Shown: positions 1 to 4,431 of the stretch, in pieces
Position numbering within the stretch: the first letter of the stretch is position 1
How the letters are laid out: each line of letters opens with the position of its first letter
NCBI GenBank assembly: GCA_016203755.1
Contig: JACQMD010000144.1
Location: forward strand, 1 to 10,430
Length of the DNA stretch: 10,430 nucleotides
Direction of reading: 5' to 3'
DNA from: Candidatus Roizmanbacteria bacterium
Lineage (GTDB): Bacteria > Patescibacteriota > Microgenomatia > GCA-001788215 > 2-01-FULL-40-14
The notes under the pieces: model-generated
What the model was told of the DNA's origin: nothing
The model's database searches: none
The model's input: only the letters and a program-made list of their open reading frames with translations
Program-made: the position numbers and the translations under genes

Positions 1-39
1 CTCATCATCAACACTGTGATAGTTGAAATATCCGTGCAT
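1..39 (-). CDS. Start of an unidentified gene, cut by the window edge
   Basis: On the minus strand an ATG at 39 opens a frame that stays open to position 1, giving MHGYFNYHSVDDE. An extended promoter-like element lies directly upstream (-10 TATAGT at 55-50), which would give a leader of about five nucleotides, the same arrangement seen before other genes here. Only 13 codons are visible, so the product cannot be identified. The gene would be divergent from the lexA-like gene. Confidence 0.45.
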   Translation of the reverse strand, partial: MHGYFNYHSVDDE

Positions 40-49
40 AGGACTGTCT

Positions 50-79
50 ACTATACGCAGGTTTGTGAAGAAAATGCAA
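50..79 (-). promoter_or_regulatory. Putative promoter of the truncated leftward gene
   Basis: Minus-strand -10 TATAGT (55-50) and a partial -35 TTGCAT (79-74) with an 18-nt spacer. Predicted transcription start is near 44, about five nucleotides before the ATG at 39. It lies some 70 bp from the LexA-type operators, so control by them is not suggested. Confidence 0.4.
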
Positions 80-121
80 GGTTACCTACTGGGGAGAACT
101 GAATAGTTACATTTTGCTATC

Positions 122-150
122 TTGACAAGTGAACAAGTGTTCACTATACT
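122..150 (+). promoter_or_regulatory. Consensus sigma70 promoter of the lexA-like operon
   Basis: A perfect -35 TTGACA (122-127), a 17-nt spacer and -10 TATACT (145-150) are seen directly. Predicted transcription start is about 157, leaving a leader of about 34 nt to the ATG at 191. The spacer is exactly a palindromic repressor site. The long open frame could be read from the TTG at 122, but that codon is the -35 box itself, so the promoter decides the start of the gene. This is the only promoter in the window with a full consensus -35. Confidence 0.9.
128..145. promoter_or_regulatory. LexA-type operator O1 (perfect palindrome in the promoter spacer)
   Basis: AGTGAACAAGTGTTCACT has perfect 8-bp arms (AGTGAACA and TGTTCACT) around a 2-bp centre. 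The core GAAC-N4-GTTC matches the known Gram-positive LexA (DinR) SOS box. It fills the space between the -35 and -10 boxes, so a bound dimer would block RNA polymerase. The gene just downstream encodes a LexA-like protein, so autoregulation is the natural reading. Confidence 0.88.
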
Positions 151-157
151 TATTTCT

Positions 158-175
158 GGTGAACAATTATTCACT
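158..175. promoter_or_regulatory. LexA-type operator O2 (second, slightly degenerate box)
   Basis: GGTGAACAATTATTCACT repeats the O1 design with one mismatch in each arm; its core is GAAC-N4-ATTC. Its centre is 30 bp, close to three helical turns, from the centre of O1. It covers roughly +2 to +19 of the predicted transcript. Two sites on one face of the helix would suit cooperative repression. Confidence 0.75.
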
Positions 176-190
176 TACTTAACTCAACAT

Positions 191-757
191 ATGACAAACG
201 ATAAACTCCTCAAACTCAAACAGTTTTACGCAAAATTCAAACGATTGCCTACGTACACGGAAATGTTAGACCTCTTTGGATTTGCTTCACGGAACGCTGT
301 CTACAAAGTGATTCATAAATGGATGGAGGAGGGGTTGCTTGAGAAGATTGGCAACCGGATTGCCCCCACCGCATCGTTTTTTGTAATCCCCTTCCTTGGT
401 GCTATTCAGGCAGGATCGCCAACAATGCACGAATCATACAGTGATGATTTCGTATCCCTCGATCAATATTTGGTTCCTCATCCTGGTCATACCTACTTGC
501 TTCGCGTTTCGGGTGATTCGATGATTGAAGAAGGTATTCGGCCCGGAGATCTGGTCATTGTTGACCGGCTCCGCCAGCCAAAACAGGGAGATATTGTTGC
601 TGCATTTATTGACAACGAATGGACGCTGAAATATTTCAACCAGACCAACGGTACTGTGTTCCTCACCGCTGCAAATCCCCATTATTCACCGATTCATCCG
701 CAGCAAAGTCTGACTATCGGCGGAGTCGTGATAAAGGTGATAAAAGAATATTATTAG
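191..757 (+). CDS. lexA: LexA/UmuD-like self-cleaving SOS repressor
   Basis: Likely transcriptional repressor of the SOS type, inactivated by RecA-stimulated self-cleavage. From the ATG at 191 it has 188 residues. Residues about 5-57 form a LexA-like winged helix (recognition region near SRNAVYKVIHKWMEEGLL). The C-terminal half is a peptidase S24 domain with a cleavage site Ala74-Gly75 (QAGSP), nucleophile Ser110 in SGDSM and general base Lys147 in WTLKYF. The Ser-to-Lys spacing of 37 equals that of E. coli LexA. The S24 half is strikingly UmuD-like (SLDQYL, GDLVIVDR, GDIVAA, NPHYSPI, GVVIKVIK), so one protein carries LexA and UmuD traits. The upstream TTG at 122 is rejected because it is the -35 box and the extra 23 codons would be promoter and operator DNA. 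There is no Shine-Dalgarno sequence. A UmuC-like polymerase downstream supports an SOS mutagenesis role. Whether the cleaved form also serves as a polymerase partner is inference. Confidence 0.92.
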   Translation: MTNDKLLKLKQFYAKFKRLPTYTEMLDLFGFASRNAVYKVIHKWMEEGLLEKIGNRIAPTASFFVIPFLGAIQAGSPTMHESYSDDFVSLDQYLVPHPGHTYLLRVSGDSMIEEGIRPGDLVIVDRLRQPKQGDIVAAFIDNEWTLKYFNQTNGTVFLTAANPHYSPIHPQQSLTIGGVVIKVIKEYY

Positions 758-758
758 C

Positions 759-853
759 TCGTAAAACGTATAACGTATAACTTGTAACATTTCATTTAAA
801 AAACACAAATCACTAAAGCAAAGGTTACACGTTATACGTTACAAGTTACACGA
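759..853. repeat. Inverted repeat: two arms of four tandem 7-mers
   Basis: Left arm 761-788 is exactly four 7-mers: GTAAAAC, GTATAAC, GTATAAC, TTGTAAC. Right arm 824-851 is four 7-mers in inverse orientation: GTTACAC, GTTATAC, GTTACAA, GTTACAC. Including the flanking TC/GA, about 25 of 30 positions pair across a 35-nt A-rich centre (789-823) that holds no gene. It fills the space between the lexA-like stop and the next start, ending seven nucleotides before the ATG at 860. No U-tract follows, so it is not a standard Rho-independent terminator. It could be a mobile repeat, an RNA processing site or an attenuating hairpin. Confidence 0.85.
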
Positions 854-859
854 ACTATC

Positions 860-1114
860 ATGAGAATCAAAACAAACGAACGAGTCAAGGTGCTTTCAAT
901 CTACGATCCTGATCAGGGGAAAACACTTCCCTACCGGTTAAGCTGGAGTGGCAATGTGCACAACATTTCAAAAGTTTCCTACTACCATCAGGAACGGCAT
1001 GGCAGGATTACATTTCACATCTATCATGTGACAGATGGTACCCTTGATTTTCGTCTGACCGTTGACAGCGAAACACTTGCGTGGAGATTGCGAGAGGTTA
1101 CCGATGGAAACTGA
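860..1114 (+). CDS. Small beta-rich protein of the mutagenesis locus, DUF6504-like
   Basis: An 84-residue soluble protein without signal peptide or membrane segment. Its pattern (an N-terminal RVKVLSIYDP strand, a P-x-R-L-S-W-S-G turn, alternating hydrophobic strands, and a final ETLAWRLREV) suggests a small beta-barrel or sheet. From memory it resembles DUF6504, small proteins found next to translesion polymerase genes in actinobacteria (PxxFxWxGxxYxV ... LxxDxxTxxWxLxxV). That match is not verified. It lies between the lexA-like gene and a Y-family polymerase on the same strand, so a role as accessory factor of translesion synthesis is reasonable inference. The ATG at 860 has no Shine-Dalgarno and sits just after the right arm of an inverted repeat. 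The GxxExxY cassette begins only three nucleotides after its stop codon. Confidence 0.75.
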   Translation: MRIKTNERVKVLSIYDPDQGKTLPYRLSWSGNVHNISKVSYYHQERHGRITFHIYHVTDGTLDFRLTVDSETLAWRLREVTDGN

Positions 1115-1117
1115 AGT

Positions 1118-1158
1118 GCGATCCTAATGCCATCCGAAAGCATCCGAATGATCCGAAT
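1118..1158. repeat. Left inverted arm of the GxxExxY cassette
   Basis: Four imperfect tandem units begin at 1121, 1132, 1142 and 1151: ATCCTAATGCC, ATCCGAAAGC, ATCCGAATG, ATCCGAAT. They are preceded by GCG, so the outer end reads GCGATCC (1118-1124). The last unit runs directly into the ATG at 1159. Confidence 0.85.
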
Positions 1159-1590
1159 ATGAGAAAGTTAGTACATCAGCAACTTTCTTACCAATTAACA
1201 GGAATCTTTTTTAACGTTCATAAAAAGCTCGGGAGATTTTGTCGGGAAAAGCAATACGCTGATTGTATTGAAAAACTGATTCAAGAAACAAAAATACCCT
1301 ATAAAAGAGAAATAGAAATTCAGTTACTTAACAGTTCTTCTCCAAAAGGAAATAAGATTGACTTTATTATTGACAACAAGATTATTATTGATACAAAAGC
1401 GAAACCTTTCATTACCAAAGAAGACTATCGTCAGATGCAACGGTATTTACAATCAGCAAATATTGAACTTGGACTTATTGTCAATTTCAGAAGTCTGTAT
1501 CTTAAGCCAAAACGAATACTCAATATAAAATTGTTCCATTCGGAGCATTCGGATGGAAATTCGGATTACTCGGATCGCTTAAAGCAATGA
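1159..1590 (+). CDS. GxxExxY-family protein (PD-(D/E)XK nuclease-like fold)
   Basis: A 143-residue protein of the GxxExxY family (the PDDEXK_5 type), whose function is not established. Visible features are the N-terminal helix LTGIFFNVHKKLG (14-25), Glu30 and Tyr33 of the signature, a strand-rich core with Asp68 (KIDFIID), and Asp78-x-Lys80 (IIIDTKA), fitting a D...DxK nuclease-like site. Then follow a helix EDYRQMQRYLQSANI and the strand LGLIVNFRS typical of the family. The second Gly of the name motif is Phe27 here (GRFCREKQY), a variant. I chose the ATG at 1159, right after the left repeat arm; a GTG at 1081 would add residues read from the repeats and from the preceding gene. The C-terminal stretch HSEHSDGNSDYSD is encoded by the right repeat arm. 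The stop overlaps the polymerase start (ATGA), so translation may be coupled. Confidence 0.85.
   Translation: MRKLVHQQLSYQLTGIFFNVHKKLGRFCREKQYADCIEKLIQETKIPYKREIEIQLLNSSSPKGNKIDFIIDNKIIIDTKAKPFITKEDYRQMQRYLQSANIELGLIVNFRSLYLKPKRILNIKLFHSEHSDGNSDYSDRLKQ
1537..1578. repeat. Right inverted arm of the GxxExxY cassette
   Basis: Four units, CATTCGGAG (1537), CATTCGGAT (1546), AATTCGGAT (1558) and TACTCGGAT (1567), then CGC. Reverse-complemented and read from the outside, this is GCGATCC followed by three further TCCGAAT units. It aligns with the left arm with small spacing differences. It is also coding sequence for the end of the GxxExxY protein. Confidence 0.85.
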
Positions 1591-2819
1591 ACGAGATCAA
1601 TAGAGCTCCTCCCTCTATCATGCATATCGATATCAACTCCTGCTTTGCAACCGTGATGCAGCAGGCGTATGTGCATTTGCGTGGAAAACCCATTGCAGCG
1701 GTTGCCTACGAAACAGACAAAGGATGTATTTTATCTCCCTCCATCGAAGCAAAACGGTATGGTATTAAGACCGGCATGCGGGTTTTTGAAGCGCGCCGTC
1801 TGTATCCGGCGCTTGTTCTCCGCCAGCCGGAAGTTGGGCTTATCCGCGATGTTCACCTGAAATTCTTGGCAATCTGTCAATCATATTCTCCCGTGGTTTC
1901 ACCAAAATCTATCGATGAAACCGTGATTGATTTTGCACCGGTTACGCATTTATTACACCAGGATCTTATCGGTATTGCCCAAGAGATTAAGAAGCGTATT
2001 CGGGTTGAGATTGGGGAGTGGATATCGTGCAGTATTGGTATTGCTACCAACCGGTTCCTGGCAAAAGTGGGAGCCAGACTTCACAAGCCCGATGGACTTG
2101 ATATGATTAGCCATTACAATCTCGAATCAGTGTATAAATCACTCCTCCTTATTGATCTTCCGGGGATTAATATCCGTTATCAAATCCGTCTTAACCGGTA
2201 CGGTATTTTGACTCCGCTGCAATTTTTCGGCGCGCCGCTTGTGCTTCTCAAGAAACAGGTGTTTCAAAGTATCGTCGGGTACTACTGGTATCAGCGACTC
2301 CGAGGATGGGAAGTTGACAGCGTCGAATATGAGCGGAAGAGTTTTGGACAGGATTATGCGCTTGAGAAGAAAACTGATGAGCGGAAAGAACTGCTTCGAT
2401 TACTGTTAAAATTAACGGAGAAAATGGGACGCCGGCTCAGAAAAGCCGGATTTGCAGCGCAAGGAGTGCATCTGGCACTCTGGTATGCGGACGGAAGCTT
2501 CTGGCATCACGGAAAAAAAACCGGAACATTCCTTTCCACCACTTATGAACTGTATGAAGCGGAAAAAGCGTTGTTCGATCAACAACCAAAGCGGAACGTT
2601 GTCACAAAAATTGCGGTTCGTTGTTATGACATTATTGCGCAAGGTTTTATGCAACAGTCATTATTTGCTTTCACCAACAAGCGCCGGCTTCTTGCCGATG
2701 CCCTGGACCGGATTAATGACCGCTATGGTGAATATACCGCAACGCCAGCTCGTATGATGGATATGGATAAAACGATTCTTGACCGGATTGCGTTTGGGAA
2801 GGGAGGGATACCAGTGTGA
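1587..2819 (+). CDS. Y-family translesion DNA polymerase (UmuC/DinB type)
   Basis: A 410-residue error-prone polymerase for copying damaged templates. Palm motifs are present: Asp15 in MHIDINSCF, the SIDE motif Ser108-Ile-Asp110-Glu111, and CSIGIATNRFLAKVGARLHKPDGL from 148. Asp15, Asp110 and Glu111 are the expected metal ligands. Phe20 sits at the steric-gate position (Asp+5). The D-x-N signature and the segment GKPIAAVAYETDKGCILSPS are closer to UmuC than to DinB. A helix-hairpin-helix follows near 190-215 (LPGINIRYQIRLNRYGI), then a little-finger domain. QQSLF at 356-360 matches the beta-clamp binding motif. The length is near that of UmuC (about 420). The ATG at 1587 overlaps the preceding stop as ATGA; the ATG at 1620 (Met12) is an alternative that may have served before the cassette was present. 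No LexA box precedes it, so expression probably depends on the lexA-like promoter. Confidence 0.93.
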   Translation: MNEINRAPPSIMHIDINSCFATVMQQAYVHLRGKPIAAVAYETDKGCILSPSIEAKRYGIKTGMRVFEARRLYPALVLRQPEVGLIRDVHLKFLAICQSYSPVVSPKSIDETVIDFAPVTHLLHQDLIGIAQEIKKRIRVEIGEWISCSIGIATNRFLAKVGARLHKPDGLDMISHYNLESVYKSLLLIDLPGINIRYQIRLNRYGILTPLQFFGAPLVLLKKQVFQSIVGYYWYQRLRGWEVDSVEYERKSFGQDYALEKKTDERKELLRLLLKLTEKMGRRLRKAGFAAQGVHLALWYADGSFWHHGKKTGTFLSTTYELYEAEKALFDQQPKRNVVTKIAVRCYDIIAQGFMQQSLFAFTNKRRLLADALDRINDRYGEYTATPARMMDMDKTILDRIAFGKGGIPV

Positions 2820-2845
2820 GACCGTTGATATAGTAGATAAACAGA

Positions 2846-3811
2846 TTACAGCGTTTCGTCTGATAGTAACGGCAATACTATCCCTTTTTCATTTTCCTGC
2901 CTGGTTTGTTCGAGTTCTTTTCGAAAGAGGGGATGAACAATGTTCAATCGTACCAGTTGAGAGCCGCTGACAATCTCCGGATCGACGTAGCGAAACTTTT
3001 TGTGCATCACTTTTGTGCCTTTGGCAAGATTTCGAAGAGATTTTTTCCGTAACAGTGCCAGCTTGTCTTGAATGTACGGATCGTTTGATGCGGTGAGCTT
3101 TTTGACAATAAAATCATCCTCTTTCATAAAATCATCAAACTGAATGATGGTAAGGCGGAGTGCACGACGAAGTACCCGCGAAAAAAGAAAGTACCGCACT
3201 ACTGCCTCATAATCTCCCCAATGATGCTGTTGCAGCAAGAGAAAATGATGGGCAAACAGATACGCAGCCTTTGCATCCTGGTAGACAATCTTGTTATGTT
3301 TGACGGTTAACCCGGCAATACATGTCTGTGTTATTGCGGGAGGAAACTCACGAAGTGCATAATCTATCCGGTCTGCACAAAGATTGGGAAGATCCCGATC
3401 CAATAACGTAAAGTTGTGGAGCTTTGCAATTTGTTTCGCATTAACTCCATACCTCTCAAGAATTGTTGAAATCTCAGAATTACGAATAAATTCATCATGA
3501 TGAATGTCCTGATAATTTTCTACTGCTCCTGAATCAAGCAGCCAGTCAACGACATGAGAAAACGCCGTATGCGACACGTCATGGATAAGGCCGGCCATCT
3601 GTTCTTCATCGGACGCGCCAAGTTTTTTCAGTAACAAAAAAACGCCAATGGAATGTTCATATCGTGAATAGTTTTTATGATGGTAAAACTCATCGGGTAC
3701 ACCAAACTGCGCAATCTTTTTAAGCCGCGTCAGTGGTTGTGACCGGAGTAAAGCAGTAATAACAGGGTTATCCACAACTATTTTTCCATACAGATGGTCT
3801 GTAATAATCAT
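2846..3811 (-). CDS. HD-domain phosphohydrolase, COG1078/dNTPase-like
   Basis: A 321-residue cytosolic metal-dependent phosphohydrolase of the broad dGTPase/SAMHD1-like group. The N-terminal HD core has His53 in SRYEHSIGV, the His77-Asp78 pair in GLIHDVSHTAFSH (with His81 and His85), and Asp147 in CADRIDYALRE, which completes the usual H...HD...D metal site. The motif order and the SRYEHS/DRIDY wording match COG1078 proteins such as YwfO. The rest is helical and less conserved, with a basic region near 265-285. Members act on (d)NTPs or other nucleotides; the substrate cannot be read from sequence. The ATG at 3811 overlaps the stop of the preceding 53-codon gene as ATGA, indicating translational coupling. 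It converges on the polymerase gene with a 26-nt gap and no visible terminator. Confidence 0.88.
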   Translation of the reverse strand: MIITDHLYGKIVVDNPVITALLRSQPLTRLKKIAQFGVPDEFYHHKNYSRYEHSIGVFLLLKKLGASDEEQMAGLIHDVSHTAFSHVVDWLLDSGAVENYQDIHHDEFIRNSEISTILERYGVNAKQIAKLHNFTLLDRDLPNLCADRIDYALREFPPAITQTCIAGLTVKHNKIVYQDAKAAYLFAHHFLLLQQHHWGDYEAVVRYFLFSRVLRRALRLTIIQFDDFMKEDDFIVKKLTASNDPYIQDKLALLRKKSLRNLAKGTKVMHKKFRYVDPEIVSGSQLVRLNIVHPLFRKELEQTRQENEKGIVLPLLSDETL

Positions 3812-3969
3812 ATGGTTGTAAGATTAGGACGATGTAATGAAAATGGTACAACCCGGTACGTCAGCGCCCGTTCAATCGATTCATTTCCCCATTTCCCGGC
3901 CACCTTTCCAGCAAGCTGCGCGTGATGGCGTTGGGGGATAACGAATCCTGATTGTTCATGAAGAAACAT
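3808..3969 (-). CDS. 53-residue protein resembling the N-terminus of DUF3891
   Basis: MFLHEQSGFVIPQRHHAQLAG opens a 53-codon frame. The ATG at 3969 lies two nucleotides after the TAA of the upstream gene, and the frame ends in an ATGA overlap with the HD gene. Such packing argues that it is translated. The stretch IPQRHHAQLAGKVAGKWGN looks, from memory, like the start of DUF3891 proteins, which are normally above 200 residues. Here the similarity stops after WGNESIERA. It is therefore either a truncated remnant or a stand-alone small domain. A longer frame from 4011 would overlap the upstream gene by 40 nt and is less likely. No signal peptide or membrane segment. Function unknown. Confidence 0.6.
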   Translation of the reverse strand: MFLHEQSGFVIPQRHHAQLAGKVAGKWGNESIERALTYRVVPFSLHRPNLTTI

Positions 3970-3971
3970 GG

Positions 3972-4385
3972 TTAGAAGAAGAAAAAGACGACGCTGACGA
4001 AAAAGAGACAAAGAAGTATAATCATCATGATTCGTTTATTCGATGATTGCGTTGAAGGAGAAGCAATGACTGGCTGTGTAGGTGCCGGTAAAGGATTTCC
4101 CTGAAATTCAATGGTAGCATGTTGTTGGATAACGGAACTGATATCTTCTTTGGTTATTCCCGATAATAGAAGTCCAATTCCTTCCGCAGCGGGAAGATCG
4201 GTACTGCTAATTGTCTCCCAGGATTTACGGAAACTTTCAATCGCGCCAATTTGTGCCGGTTTTCCGAGGATTGTGGTGGTCATGCCTTTGGCAAGCATCC
4301 CGCTGGTGAGTTTCCCTGTTGCCACCACTCCGCGTCCTTTAATATCAAAGCAATCCTTCGGGAGAAAAGTGGCTGATTGAGTCAT
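3972..4385 (-). CDS. Tail-anchored protein with an isolated EF-Tu domain II barrel
   Basis: A 137-residue protein. Residues about 8-85 match domain II of translational GTPases: FDIKGRGVVATGKLTSGMLAKG, then an IESFRKS strand like MFRK of EF-Tu, then GIGLLLSGITKEDI like NVGVLLRGIKREEI. No G domain or domain III is present, so this is not a truncated EF-Tu fused to anything enzymatic. A Pro/Ser/Thr-rich linker (about 95-115) leads to Asn-Lys-Arg and one very hydrophobic C-terminal helix (about 118-137, ending in four Phe). This predicts a cytoplasmic barrel held at the membrane by a C-terminal anchor. In translation factors this barrel contacts the ribosome or the aminoacyl end of tRNA; binding here is untested inference. 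First gene of a compact unit with the DUF3891-like and HD genes. Confidence 0.8.
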   Translation of the reverse strand: MTQSATFLPKDCFDIKGRGVVATGKLTSGMLAKGMTTTILGKPAQIGAIESFRKSWETISSTDLPAAEGIGLLLSGITKEDISSVIQQHATIEFQGNPLPAPTQPVIASPSTQSSNKRIMMIILLCLFFVSVVFFFF

Positions 4386-4396
4386 ATGACTACATC

Positions 4397-4405
4397 AGTA
4401 TACCA
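4397..4405 (-). promoter_or_regulatory. Extended -10 promoter for the tail-anchored/HD operon
   Basis: Minus-strand TGG-TATACT (4405-4397). No good -35 at the right distance. Predicted start of transcription is near 4390, about five nucleotides before the ATG at 4385, giving a very short leader. Confidence 0.6.
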
Positions 4406-4431
4406 AATACTTTTTGAAATAACAGATTTGC

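Larger units (their letters stand above)
1118..1578 (+). mobile_element. Putative single-gene cassette with inverted tandem-repeat ends
   Basis: A segment of about 460 bp bounded by perfect 7-bp inverted ends (GCGATCC at 1118-1124, GGATCGC at 1572-1578). Each end continues inward as four ATCCGAAT-type units in opposite orientation. The only gene inside is the GxxExxY protein. The segment lies exactly between the stop of the small gene at 1114 and the ATG of the polymerase gene at 1587. Removing it would leave those genes about 10 nt apart, as expected for an uninterrupted operon. No transposase is encoded and no target-site duplication is obvious, so mobility is inference from architecture. 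It may be mobilised in trans, or the repeats may be binding or processing sites for the encoded protein. Confidence 0.55.

Noticed and set aside
122..190. N-terminal extension of the lexA-like gene from the TTG at 122
   Set aside because: The TTG is the -35 box of a consensus promoter, and the extra codons cover two operator palindromes. The family domain begins at the ATG at 191.
759..853. Rho-independent terminator after the lexA-like gene
   Set aside because: The hairpin is AT-rich with a 35-nt loop and no following U-tract. The tandem 7-mer register points to another origin.
1081..1158. GTG start at 1081 for the GxxExxY gene
   Set aside because: It would overlap the preceding gene by 34 nt and translate the left repeat arm. 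The conserved domain begins just after the ATG at 1159.
1118..1578. CRISPR-like array from the short ATCCGAAT repeats
   Set aside because: The units are 8-11 bp, directly adjacent and in two inverted groups around a gene, with no spacers of regular length and no cas genes.
2452..2757. 101-codon plus-strand frame inside the polymerase gene
   Set aside because: Out-of-frame shadow of the little-finger domain of the polymerase; no known motif and no start signal.
2820..2845. Terminator between the convergent polymerase and HD genes
   Set aside because: No stem with a T-run can be seen in the 26-nt gap. The same holds for the other convergent gaps at 6927-6942 and 9161-9195.
4111..4380. 89-codon plus-strand frame
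   Set aside because: It is the antisense shadow of the well supported EF-Tu domain II gene and has no promoter of its own.
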